From the NCBI GenBank assembly GCA_964650965.1, contig CAZYYO010000055.1, positions 1 to 16,233 on the forward strand: a stretch of 16,233 bases of DNA. Direction: 5' to 3'. A program made the position numbers and the translations under genes. Positions 1 to 6,118 of the stretch are shown piece by piece. Below the pieces are notes generated by a model. The model saw only the letters and a program-made list of their open reading frames with translations, was not told the DNA's origin and did no database searches. Source of the stretch: CAZYYO01 sp964650965. GTDB taxonomy: Bacteria > Bacillota > Clostridia > Lachnospirales > Lachnospiraceae. How positions within the stretch are numbered: the first letter of the stretch is position 1; every line of letters starts with the position of its first letter.

Positions 1-3
1 AAC

Positions 4-32
4 AAAAGAAAGTGGATTTCCCACTTTCTTTT
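4..32 (-). terminator. Intrinsic terminator of trmB
   Basis: A perfect 12-bp stem (4-15 paired with 21-32) encloses a 5-base loop. It lies about 38 bases beyond the trmB stop codon. Read on the minus strand, the stem ends in TTTTGTT. On the plus strand it ends in TTTTATTTTATG, so it may act in both directions and also serve a gene left of the window. Confidence 0.8.
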
Positions 33-69
33 ATTTTATGCACATATTCCCTTTGTGTGCATCTATCTA

Positions 70-711
70 TTATCGACGGGCGATTAACTTACAAATAGGA
101 TTTCCCATAGAAGAGAACTTCTCTTCGTATTCGGTCATAATGTTCCCCTGATTCATTTTGTCATCATGATGCAAATCATAGGTTGCCATACAAATGTGCC
201 ACAGAGGAGATTCATTGATTTCATTTATGGAAAAGTCAAAGAGGGGACGGTTATCTGTTTTAAACTCAATCTGTCCGTCCTTTTTTAATATTTGGTCATA
301 CCGCATCAGGTAGGTAGATGAAGTTAAGCGTCTTTTAGCATGACGATCCTTTGGCCAGGGGTCAGAGAAGTTCAGATAAATACGGTCTATTTCCTCCGGT
401 GCAAATACATCGGTTATATTTTCAGCATTGATGCATAGAAACAGAAGGTTATTTAATGGCTCTTCTTCCATTTTCTGAATACCACGTAACAGCACGCTGG
501 TATATTTTTCAATGCCAATATAATTGATTTGGGGGTGAAGCTTAGCCAGCTGCATTAGAAACTGCCCTTTGCCCATTCCAATTTCAATATGAATCGGATT
601 TTCATTGGAGAAAAGTTCCCGCCATTTTCCTTTCTGCTGGTAAGGTTCATTGATGCAAAAGGGACTAGCTAGAATGGCTTCATCTGCTCCTGGTATATTT
701 CGTAATCTCAT
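70..711 (-). CDS. trmB: tRNA (guanine-N7-)-methyltransferase TrmB
   Basis: This cytoplasmic SAM-dependent enzyme makes m7G46 in the variable loop of tRNAs. The 213-residue length is normal for the bacterial family. The SAM-binding motif HIEIGMGKGQ lies at residues 41-50. The family signature for tRNA and guanine binding, NFSDPWPKDRHAKRRL, lies at 114-129, and the conserved C-terminal YEEKF region is present. The ATG at 711 is supported by an upstream AAAGAGG ribosome binding site on the minus strand. The gene stands alone with its own terminator at 4-32. A weak promoter (TTATTG, 16 bases, TATCAT) can be read upstream on the minus strand, but this is uncertain. Identification is secure from the signature motif. 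Confidence 0.95.
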   Translation of the reverse strand: MRLRNIPGADEAILASPFCINEPYQQKGKWRELFSNENPIHIEIGMGKGQFLMQLAKLHPQINYIGIEKYTSVLLRGIQKMEEEPLNNLLFLCINAENITDVFAPEEIDRIYLNFSDPWPKDRHAKRRLTSSTYLMRYDQILKKDGQIEFKTDNRPLFDFSINEINESPLWHICMATYDLHHDDKMNQGNIMTEYEEKFSSMGNPICKLIARR

Positions 712-816
712 AGGTTACCTCTTTCTCATTTATTGCTGGGATGATACTCTAGGCATATTCTACAATAAATAGGTAAGGAAAAAAAGGAAAAACCAGGATT
801 TATTAAAAGAAATCTA

Positions 817-845
817 TTGCGTATCATTTTTAGACAGATTATACT
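817..845 (+). promoter_or_regulatory. Putative sigma-A promoter of the carboxypeptidase gene
   Basis: TTGCGT (817-822) and TATACT (840-845) are separated by 17 bases. They lie 34 bases upstream of the carboxypeptidase ATG. The -10 matches the consensus at 5 of 6 positions and the -35 at 3 of 6. This rests on motif reading only. Confidence 0.5.
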
Positions 846-878
846 GATAATGCAGTGCAAAATATAGAAAGAGATTAA

Positions 879-2276
879 ATGAAAATGATAAAGAAAAAAA
901 GATTGATTCTTGGATTACTAACAGGAACAATGGTGGTAGGTTCATTGTCCTTTGTTACTATGCCAAAGGTACAGGCCCAGGAATATTGGCCAAGCAGTGT
1001 AAATGTAGCATCCCAGTCAGCCATTGTCATGGAAGAAGAAACAGGAGCAATCCTGTATGAGAAGAATATCAATCAGGAACATTATCCTGCCAGTATCACC
1101 AAGATTATGACTGCCCTTGTGGCACTAGAAAACAGTGATTTAGAAGAGGTTGTCACCTTTTCACACAATGCGGCCTTTGGAATTGATAAAGGGTCATCAA
1201 GTATCAGTCGTGATGAGGGAGAGCAGATGACCATGGAGCAGTGCCTCTACGGTATGCTGTTAGAATCGGCAAATGAGTGTGCCATTGCCATTGGAGAACA
1301 TGTGGCAGGTGGAGATATTAATGCATTTATTCAAATGATGAATGACAAGGCAGCTGCCTTAGGATGCAAGAACACACATTTCTCCAATGCTAACGGATTG
1401 CCGGCAGAAGATCACTACACCAGTGTATATGATATGGCATTAATCTCTAGAGCGGCTTTTGCAAATGAGAAATTTGCTGAAATTACAGGAACCAGGTCTT
1501 ATAATATTCCACCAACCAATAAGCATACAGAGGAAACCCTGTTAAATAACCATCATGCAATGTTGAACTATTATCAGACCAATAAATATCTGTACGATTA
1601 TTGTCTTGGAGGCAAAACCGGCTATACAAGTGCAGCAAATTCCACCTTGGTCACCTACGCAAGGAAGGATGGTATGACACTGGTATGTGTGGTAATGAAT
1701 GTACAATCACCTGGTCAATATACAGACACCAGAGCATTGTTTGATTACTGCTTCGATAATTTCAGCGTATATTCTGTTGCAGATAATGCTTCTTTATTTG
1801 ATAACAATGCACAAAAGGATCTAGGCTCCTTAAGTGATAATATTGACCTGATTAAGGTAAGTGAAGACGGAGTAGTCATTCTTCCTAAAACAGCAAATTT
1901 CGCAGATGCTAAGGCAACGGTAACACCCCTGCAGCAGCAGGATGAAGACGTGATTGGTAAAATCGAATACACCTATGCAGATCGCTACGTTGGAGGAGCG
2001 AATCTAATCTATACAAGCAGTGATACAAAAAGCTATCCCTTCCACAATTTGAAAAAGGAGCAGGGGGATGAAAGCAGCCCTTACATTAAGATTGATTTTA
2101 AAATGATTCTGTTGGTAATTCTTTTGATTCTTGGTGTGGCAGGAATCTTATATCTGATTCACTTGAAGTCAGGAAATATTATTCTGTATAAAAAGCGTCA
2201 CATTGACAGTAGAAGAAAGCCAAAATCTGCATATAAGCAGATTAAAAGAAACCGAAGAAGAAAAAGAAGAAGATAA
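879..2276 (+). CDS. dacF: D-alanyl-D-alanine carboxypeptidase (DacF/PBP5 family, S11)
   Basis: This penicillin-binding protein removes the terminal D-Ala from peptidoglycan stem peptides outside the membrane. The 465-residue product starts with a signal peptide (basic MKMIKKKR, hydrophobic 9-27, probable cleavage after the AQA around residue 34). All three S11 catalytic motifs are intact: S72-I-T-K75, S130-A-N132 and K246-T-G248. A C-terminal PBP5-like beta domain follows, at roughly residues 300-390. Instead of the usual amphipathic anchor, the C-terminus has a clear membrane helix at about 409-429. After it comes a roughly 36-residue, very basic cytoplasmic tail ending RNRRRKRRR. The ribosome binding site is weak (AGAAAGAG). 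A promoter is visible at 817-845 and a terminator at 2322-2360, so it is probably monocistronic. The family is certain; the exact paralogue symbol is less so. Confidence 0.9.
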   Translation: MKMIKKKRLILGLLTGTMVVGSLSFVTMPKVQAQEYWPSSVNVASQSAIVMEEETGAILYEKNINQEHYPASITKIMTALVALENSDLEEVVTFSHNAAFGIDKGSSSISRDEGEQMTMEQCLYGMLLESANECAIAIGEHVAGGDINAFIQMMNDKAAALGCKNTHFSNANGLPAEDHYTSVYDMALISRAAFANEKFAEITGTRSYNIPPTNKHTEETLLNNHHAMLNYYQTNKYLYDYCLGGKTGYTSAANSTLVTYARKDGMTLVCVVMNVQSPGQYTDTRALFDYCFDNFSVYSVADNASLFDNNAQKDLGSLSDNIDLIKVSEDGVVILPKTANFADAKATVTPLQQQDEDVIGKIEYTYADRYVGGANLIYTSSDTKSYPFHNLKKEQGDESSPYIKIDFKMILLVILLILGVAGILYLIHLKSGNIILYKKRHIDSRRKPKSAYKQIKRNRRRKRRR

Positions 2277-2284
2277 TAACAGGA

Positions 2285-2303
2285 TATGTCAAAATAAGAC
2301 ATA
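2285..2303. repeat. TATGTC-N7-GACATA inverted repeat
   Basis: TATGTC (2285-2290) and GACATA (2298-2303) form a short perfect inverted repeat just after the dacF stop codon. The AAGACATA half also occurs in the palindrome at 2935-2977, and the GTCAAAATA part resembles the GACAAAATA copies at 2369, 2935 and 2995. It may be a regulator binding site, but its position at the 3' end of dacF is odd for an operator. Confidence 0.4.
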
Positions 2304-2321
2304 AAAATTGTATTAATAAAC

Positions 2322-2360
2322 AAAACGACAACATTAAACTATAATGTTGTCGTTTTTCCT
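2322..2360. terminator. Bidirectional intrinsic terminator between dacF and the convergent gene
   Basis: A 15-bp perfect stem (2322-2336 with 2342-2356) and a 5-base loop are followed on the plus strand by TTTTT then CC. It lies 46 bases after dacF. Read on the minus strand it ends in TTTTGTTTATTAA and lies 47 bases beyond the convergent gene ending at 2403, so it probably serves both. Confidence 0.85.
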
Positions 2361-2402
2361 TATAACGGGACAAAATATTCAAGAACGCAAATTGTCAGAT
2401 AA

Positions 2403-2915
2403 TTAGCGATATTGTTTTAGCAAGCTTTCAATTAATACCTGAAGCTGCGTCTTGTTGTAGGTATAAAAGAGCAACCCGTTGCTGGTAGGAAGAATGGTAA
2501 CATATTTGTCCTGAAAGGTAATAGATTCCTGAATTAATTTTATCAGGAAATCCTTATACACTCCATCCGCCTGAAGGAAGAGGGTATCACAATCATCAAT
2601 AGAAGCTATGGCAACATTGCCTCGATGTAAGAAGAAGGAGATGTCCTGATCCTGGTCTAGCTGATCCTTTGACTTATTAATAATGAAATAGCCATTAGAA
2701 TCCTTTGGCATATTTAGAGACTTAACTGCACGCTGTACCTGCTTCAACAGACTGTCGCTGGCAGGATATAAAGATTCAAAATATGACATAAAGTCTACGG
2801 CAGTTTTAAAGTGAGCATTATACCCTTTCTCCAGCACTTCTGTCATAAGAATCCGTTTGATAATGTCTTCACAGGTTTTCCGTGAGGGATTTTTAATTTT
2901 CGTTGACTGCTCCAT
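2403..2915 (-). CDS. Unidentified 170-residue protein, possibly a remote ArgR-like regulator
   Basis: I do not recognise this protein with confidence. An upstream in-frame ATG at 2969 has no ribosome binding site and lies inside a palindrome. The ATG at 2915 follows a good AGAAAGGAG, so I choose 2915. The region ASDSLLKQVQRAVKSL, followed by NMPKDSNGYFI (about residues 52-78), resembles the recognition helix and wing of arginine repressors. The rest (about 95-168) has a beta-alpha-beta-beta-alpha order like the ArgR oligomerisation domain, but its conserved GDDT stretch is not there. There is no signal peptide and no membrane segment. The gene is divergent from the AbiEi/AbiEii-like operon and has a large palindrome over its promoter, which would suit an autoregulated DNA-binding protein. 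The coding region is well supported; the ArgR relation is inference. Confidence 0.7.
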   Translation of the reverse strand: MEQSTKIKNPSRKTCEDIIKRILMTEVLEKGYNAHFKTAVDFMSYFESLYPASDSLLKQVQRAVKSLNMPKDSNGYFIINKSKDQLDQDQDISFFLHRGNVAIASIDDCDTLFLQADGVYKDFLIKLIQESITFQDKYVTILPTSNGLLFYTYNKTQLQVLIESLLKQYR

Positions 2916-2934
2916 GTTACTCCTTTCTATAAAC

Positions 2935-2977
2935 GACAAAATAATATGTCTTTTATAATTATAAGACATATTTTATC
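2935..2977. promoter_or_regulatory. Large imperfect palindrome over the divergent gene's promoter (putative operator)
   Basis: The left arm GACAAAATAATATGTCTT (2935-2952) mirrors the right arm (2963-2977, reverse complement GATAAAATATGTCTT), with a 3-base insertion and one mismatch. The inner 10-bp arms AATATGTCTT / AAGACATATT (2943-2952 and 2963-2972) are perfect. A minus-strand -10 TATAAT (2963-2958) lies inside, with a weak TTGTTC -35 17 bases upstream (2986-2981). A protein bound here would block the minus-strand gene. The binding protein is unknown; autoregulation is inferred. Confidence 0.6.
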
Positions 2978-2994
2978 AAAGAACAACAGGAAAA

Positions 2995-3010
2995 GACAAA
3001 ATATAAGACA
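2995..3010 (+). repeat. GACAAAATATAAGACA motif copy upstream of the abiE-like operon
   Basis: This is a further copy of the GACAAAATA unit seen at 2369-2377 and 2935-2943, here joined to an AAGACA unit. It sits 24 bases upstream of the -35 box of the plus-strand operon promoter, a position suited to an operator or activator site. Confidence 0.45.
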
Positions 3011-3033
3011 GTATAGCAATCGGGTGGTTTTTG

Positions 3034-3062
3034 TTGACATAGATACAGCAAAAAAATATAAT
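3034..3062 (+). promoter_or_regulatory. Perfect consensus sigma-A promoter of the abiE-like/holB operon
   Basis: TTGACA (3034-3039) and TATAAT (3057-3062) match the consensus at every position with the ideal 17-base spacer. The spacer ends in an A-run. Transcription would start about 3070, giving a leader of about 32 bases before the ATG at 3102. Confidence 0.9.
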
Positions 3063-3101
3063 TAATAATAATTACCACAGTAAAATACAAGGAGTGGAAA
3101 A

Positions 3102-3731
3102 ATGGAGCAAAAATATACAAGGGAAGAACGATGGATTCTTCAGCAGGAACAAATTCAAAATCTGATTGAGGATAATGGAGGACTGGTGAAGACCAGCCAG
3201 CTTACTGCATTAGGAATTGACTATCGCAGAATCCTATCTCTTGTGGAAGAAGGACGGCTGCAAAGAGTAAAAAGTGGATATTATTCCATGAACTATTCTA
3301 ATTACTCGGAAGAAGAGATGATTGTAAAAATGTTTCCAGATGGAATTCTCACCATGGAAAGTGCGCTGTACTATTACGGTTATCTTAAAGACAAGCCTTA
3401 TGCATGGAGCATTGCAGTAAGTAAGAATACATCCAAATCCAGATTTAAAATCGATTATCCGATTGTTCATCCATTCTATGCGGAATCCCAGGTGCTTTCT
3501 CTTGGCGTAACAAGCATGCCTATTGCAGGACATGATATGAAAATTTACACCAAGGACCGACTCATTTGTGATGTATTGAAATATGAAGAAAAAATGAATC
3601 GAGAGGATTTTAAAAAAGCAGCACTTACTTATATTAATGATGAGGATAAGGATATTGCACAGTTAATGGAATGTGCAAAGGAAAGAAAAGTTCTAAGGAA
3701 GGTTCAATCCATGATTGGAGTTTGGTTATAG
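3102..3731 (+). CDS. AbiEi-like protein (type IV antitoxin family, winged helix)
   Basis: This is probably a DNA-binding protein of the AbiEi antitoxin family. Residues about 14-65 form the typical N-terminal winged helix. It has helices around QNLIEDNGGLVKTSQL, then GIDYRRILSLVEEGRLQRVKSGYY, where an antitoxin normally recognises its operator. The following domain has the family pattern DGILTMESALYYYGYL (about 80-95), then a beta-rich part and KIYTKDRLICDVLKY (about 147-161). In known AbiE systems this protein represses its own promoter and neutralises AbiEii. Start: AAGGAG (3089-3094) with 7-base spacing. It has a perfect promoter at 3034-3062 and is followed after 6 bases by the AbiEii-like gene. 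Family membership is likely; that it still acts as an antitoxin is doubtful because its partner looks inactive. Confidence 0.8.
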   Translation: MEQKYTREERWILQQEQIQNLIEDNGGLVKTSQLTALGIDYRRILSLVEEGRLQRVKSGYYSMNYSNYSEEEMIVKMFPDGILTMESALYYYGYLKDKPYAWSIAVSKNTSKSRFKIDYPIVHPFYAESQVLSLGVTSMPIAGHDMKIYTKDRLICDVLKYEEKMNREDFKKAALTYINDEDKDIAQLMECAKERKVLRKVQSMIGVWL

Positions 3732-3737
3732 CTTATT

Positions 3738-4625
3738 ATGATAAATGCAGTAGCGATTCGGTTAAAAAGTAAAGAGTTGAATATCCCCTTTGAGCATTTG
3801 CTGGCAGGATATGTATTAGAAGAGGTGGTTCAGGCAATCTATTCCTCACCCTGGAGTGGCAAGCTGTATGTTCGAAACGATCATCAGCTGGGCTTAAGCT
3901 ACTATGAAAAAAAAGTGGCAGAAAAGCTGGAATTATCATACCACACAGAGGCAGATAATAATGAAATACAGGAATATTTGCTGGAAGAATTTGTGGAAGG
4001 CTGGAAGCAGACCCTACAAGAAAAGGGAGTTATTATTTCTAGATATGAGATACTTCTAGAAAAAAAGGATAGGGATACCGTAGGGCACATCCGTTTATTT
4101 ATTACATATGAGGATATGTATATTCCTATGGATCTGTACATTTATCCCCAAAGGAAAAAAGCAGGTTTTGCAAGGAATGAAGAGCTGCGTCTGGTTATGG
4201 AAAATCAGAAGGTGATACCATACCAGCGGGACTCCTTAGAATACATGGCTGCAAATGATATGTTTCATATATTAAAAGATTTGGAGCTGTTAAATGACAT
4301 GGAATATTATCTGCACCTGTATGAATTGATTGCAGGTTATTCCTTAGAAGGCAGAAGAGTTAAGGATGAATATGAGAAACTGTGGGAGCAAAACAAGCTG
4401 CCTTCCATTGAAAAACGACTGGATATGATTCGGGAATATGGAACCTACACTTATATGAAGAAAAAGTGGAAGGTGCTTCTTCGGAAGGAAAAAAGAAACA
4501 GTCCCCAATGGGAGGATGTGGTGGCACTTATCATTAAATTCTTAGATCCCATGTATGAAAGTATCATAAAGCAGGAAATATTTTTCGGAGACTGGATGCC
4601 AGAATTGCAACGGTACCTAGAATAG
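3738..4625 (+). CDS. Degenerate AbiEii-like protein (nucleotidyltransferase fold, catalytic motifs lost)
   Basis: The 295-residue protein sits where AbiEii toxin is expected and follows its general plan: an N-terminal helix pair (IRLKSKELNIPFEHLLAGYVLEEV, about 7-30), the toxin core, then a helical second half. By hand alignment, the usual LKGGTAL is VRNDHQL here (45-51). The usual SEDLDFD, carrying the catalytic aspartates, is AEKLELS (61-67). A possible third aspartate remains in IPMDLYIY (D132). The later IAEKLHAL-type lysine motif reads MAANDMFHIL (170-179). The enzyme would therefore be unable to transfer nucleotides in the usual way. The reading frame is intact and full length, so it is kept by selection rather than being a fresh pseudogene. 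There is no close ribosome binding site, which suggests translational coupling to the gene before. It is 8 bases from the decarboxylase-family gene. The family call rests on context and motif order only. Confidence 0.6.
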   Translation: MINAVAIRLKSKELNIPFEHLLAGYVLEEVVQAIYSSPWSGKLYVRNDHQLGLSYYEKKVAEKLELSYHTEADNNEIQEYLLEEFVEGWKQTLQEKGVIISRYEILLEKKDRDTVGHIRLFITYEDMYIPMDLYIYPQRKKAGFARNEELRLVMENQKVIPYQRDSLEYMAANDMFHILKDLELLNDMEYYLHLYELIAGYSLEGRRVKDEYEKLWEQNKLPSIEKRLDMIREYGTYTYMKKKWKVLLRKEKRNSPQWEDVVALIIKFLDPMYESIIKQEIFFGDWMPELQRYLE

Positions 4626-4633
4626 GAGTAGCC

Positions 4634-6049
4634 ATGTTAGATCAAAAGCTTGAGGACTATGGAAAGGAATCCGTCTATCCCTTTCATATGCCAGGACATA
4701 AAAGGATTGGATTTCCATTTCCCAATCCCTATACCATAGATATTACAGAAATACATGATTTTGATAATCTACATCATCCCCAAGGAGAAATTAAGCAGTT
4801 AATGGAGGAATATGCGTCCATCTATCACAGCGGTAAGACGTATCTTCTAGTCAACGGGGCAACAGCAGGAAATCTCAGTGCAATCTTCGCCGCCTGCCAG
4901 CGGGGAGATGAAATTGCAGTGGGAAGAAACAGCCATAAGAGTGTGTATCACGGAATATACATCAGGGAATTAACGGCCCATTATCTGTACCCTGAAATTT
5001 TGGATTATGGTATTCCCGGTGCAATATCGCCTTATGATGTAGCACAGATTCTTCAAGAAAAACCAAATATAAAGGCACTGCTGCTTACATCACCCACCTA
5101 TGAAGGCATTAACAGTAACCTAAAGGAAATTGTAACCATCGCTCACAGACACCAGGTTCCTGTGATTGTAGACAGTGCCCATGGTGCTCATCTAGGAATA
5201 ACAGAAGCATTTCCAAATGGAGCGGTGGAAAGCGGTGCAGACCTTGTAATTACAAGCATTCATAAGACATTGCCAAGCTTCACCCAGACGGCGTTACTTC
5301 ATTATAATAATGAGAGCCTGATTCCCCAGAGAAAGGTAGAAATGTATCTTCAGATTTTCCAGACCAGCTCTCCCTCCTACCTTCTTATGTCAGGTATGAG
5401 CAAATGCTGCCGTTATCTTAAGGAGCATAAGGAAGATTTTATAAGCTATAGAAAGCGGCTGGAAGATTTTTATCAGGATACGAAGATACTTTCAAGGCTT
5501 CATATTTATCGAAGAGATGATATGGATTTGTCGAAGATTGTTATTGGAATTGATAAAGGGATAAAGGGTTTTACTGGAGAAAACCTGTCAGAGATTCTTC
5601 GAGAAGGATATGGTCTGGAAATGGAAATGGCCAGCTTTTCCTATGTGCTTGCTATGACCAGTGTAATGGATACACAAGAGGGCTTTTCCCGTTTATGTCA
5701 TGCATTACATGAAATAGATCATATGCTGGCAGAAGAACAAGATACAAAAAACACAGAGCAAGACCTTCTGGATATATTCCAGACCCCGGAGAAGCTGTAT
5801 CAACCGGGAGAGAAGCAGATGGAATTATATGAGGCGAAGGATTGTCCCGGCAGCGTATGTGAACTAAAAGATGCAGCAGGTAAGATTGCAGCGGAGGAGA
5901 TCTGTCTCTATCCCCCAGGAATTCCCCTTGTAGTACCGGGGGAGATCATAACAGAAGAACATGTGAAGCAGATACAAAGAGCAAGCACCGCAGGACTAAA
6001 CATAACAGGATTAAGCCAAAATCCACCGGGAGTAATGATTGTCAATTAA
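4634..6049 (+). CDS. Orn/Lys/Arg decarboxylase-family PLP enzyme (YaaO-like)
   Basis: This cytoplasmic fold-type I PLP enzyme of 471 residues is probably an amino acid decarboxylase feeding polyamine synthesis, although the substrate cannot be read from sequence. Family motifs in order: PFHMPGHKR (16-24), HDFDNLHHPQG (41-51), LVNGATAGN (72-80, phosphate and ring contacts), D180 with SAHGAHLG (PLP pyridine contact), and SIHKTLPSFTQ with the Schiff-base lysine K211. The C-terminal domain has YPPGIPLVVPGE (about 427-438), typical of the family. Its ribosome binding site TAGGAG overlaps the stop codon of the preceding AbiEii-like gene. The short form without an N-terminal response-regulator-like wing domain is usual in Firmicutes, where yaaO heads the tmk-holB cluster. 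The 69-base gap to the next gene is the longest in the operon. Confidence 0.88.
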   Translation: MLDQKLEDYGKESVYPFHMPGHKRIGFPFPNPYTIDITEIHDFDNLHHPQGEIKQLMEEYASIYHSGKTYLLVNGATAGNLSAIFAACQRGDEIAVGRNSHKSVYHGIYIRELTAHYLYPEILDYGIPGAISPYDVAQILQEKPNIKALLLTSPTYEGINSNLKEIVTIAHRHQVPVIVDSAHGAHLGITEAFPNGAVESGADLVITSIHKTLPSFTQTALLHYNNESLIPQRKVEMYLQIFQTSSPSYLLMSGMSKCCRYLKEHKEDFISYRKRLEDFYQDTKILSRLHIYRRDDMDLSKIVIGIDKGIKGFTGENLSEILREGYGLEMEMASFSYVLAMTSVMDTQEGFSRLCHALHEIDHMLAEEQDTKNTEQDLLDIFQTPEKLYQPGEKQMELYEAKDCPGSVCELKDAAGKIAAEEICLYPPGIPLVVPGEIITEEHVKQIQRASTAGLNITGLSQNPPGVMIVN

Positions 6050-6118
6050 CGGAGACTATATTATACTTAAAAATATAGAAAATACTATGATAAAGCATTA
6101 CAGGAAAAGGAAACAGAA

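Noticed and set aside
2916..2969. Longer N-terminus for the minus-strand 170-residue protein, starting at the ATG at 2969
   Set aside because: No ribosome binding site upstream, and the ATG lies inside the palindrome and promoter. The ATG at 2915 has AGAAAGGAG at good spacing.
2285..3010. CRISPR-like array or insertion-sequence ends in the repeated motif region
   Set aside because: The repeats are short, unevenly spaced and lie around one gene; no transposase, no target duplications and no regular spacers.
2277..3101. Canonical ARG boxes supporting the ArgR-like call
   Set aside because: The repeats (GACAAAATA, AAGACATA) do not resemble the known ARG box, so they give no support for an arginine repressor as such.
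3234..3533. 99-codon antisense frame inside the AbiEi-like gene
   Set aside because: A shadow of the real coding strand, without ribosome binding site or recognisable motif.
6050..6118. Internal promoter or terminator between the decarboxylase-family and kinase genes
   Set aside because: AT-rich with several TATA-like strings, but no convincing -35/-10 pair and no hairpin with a U-tract.
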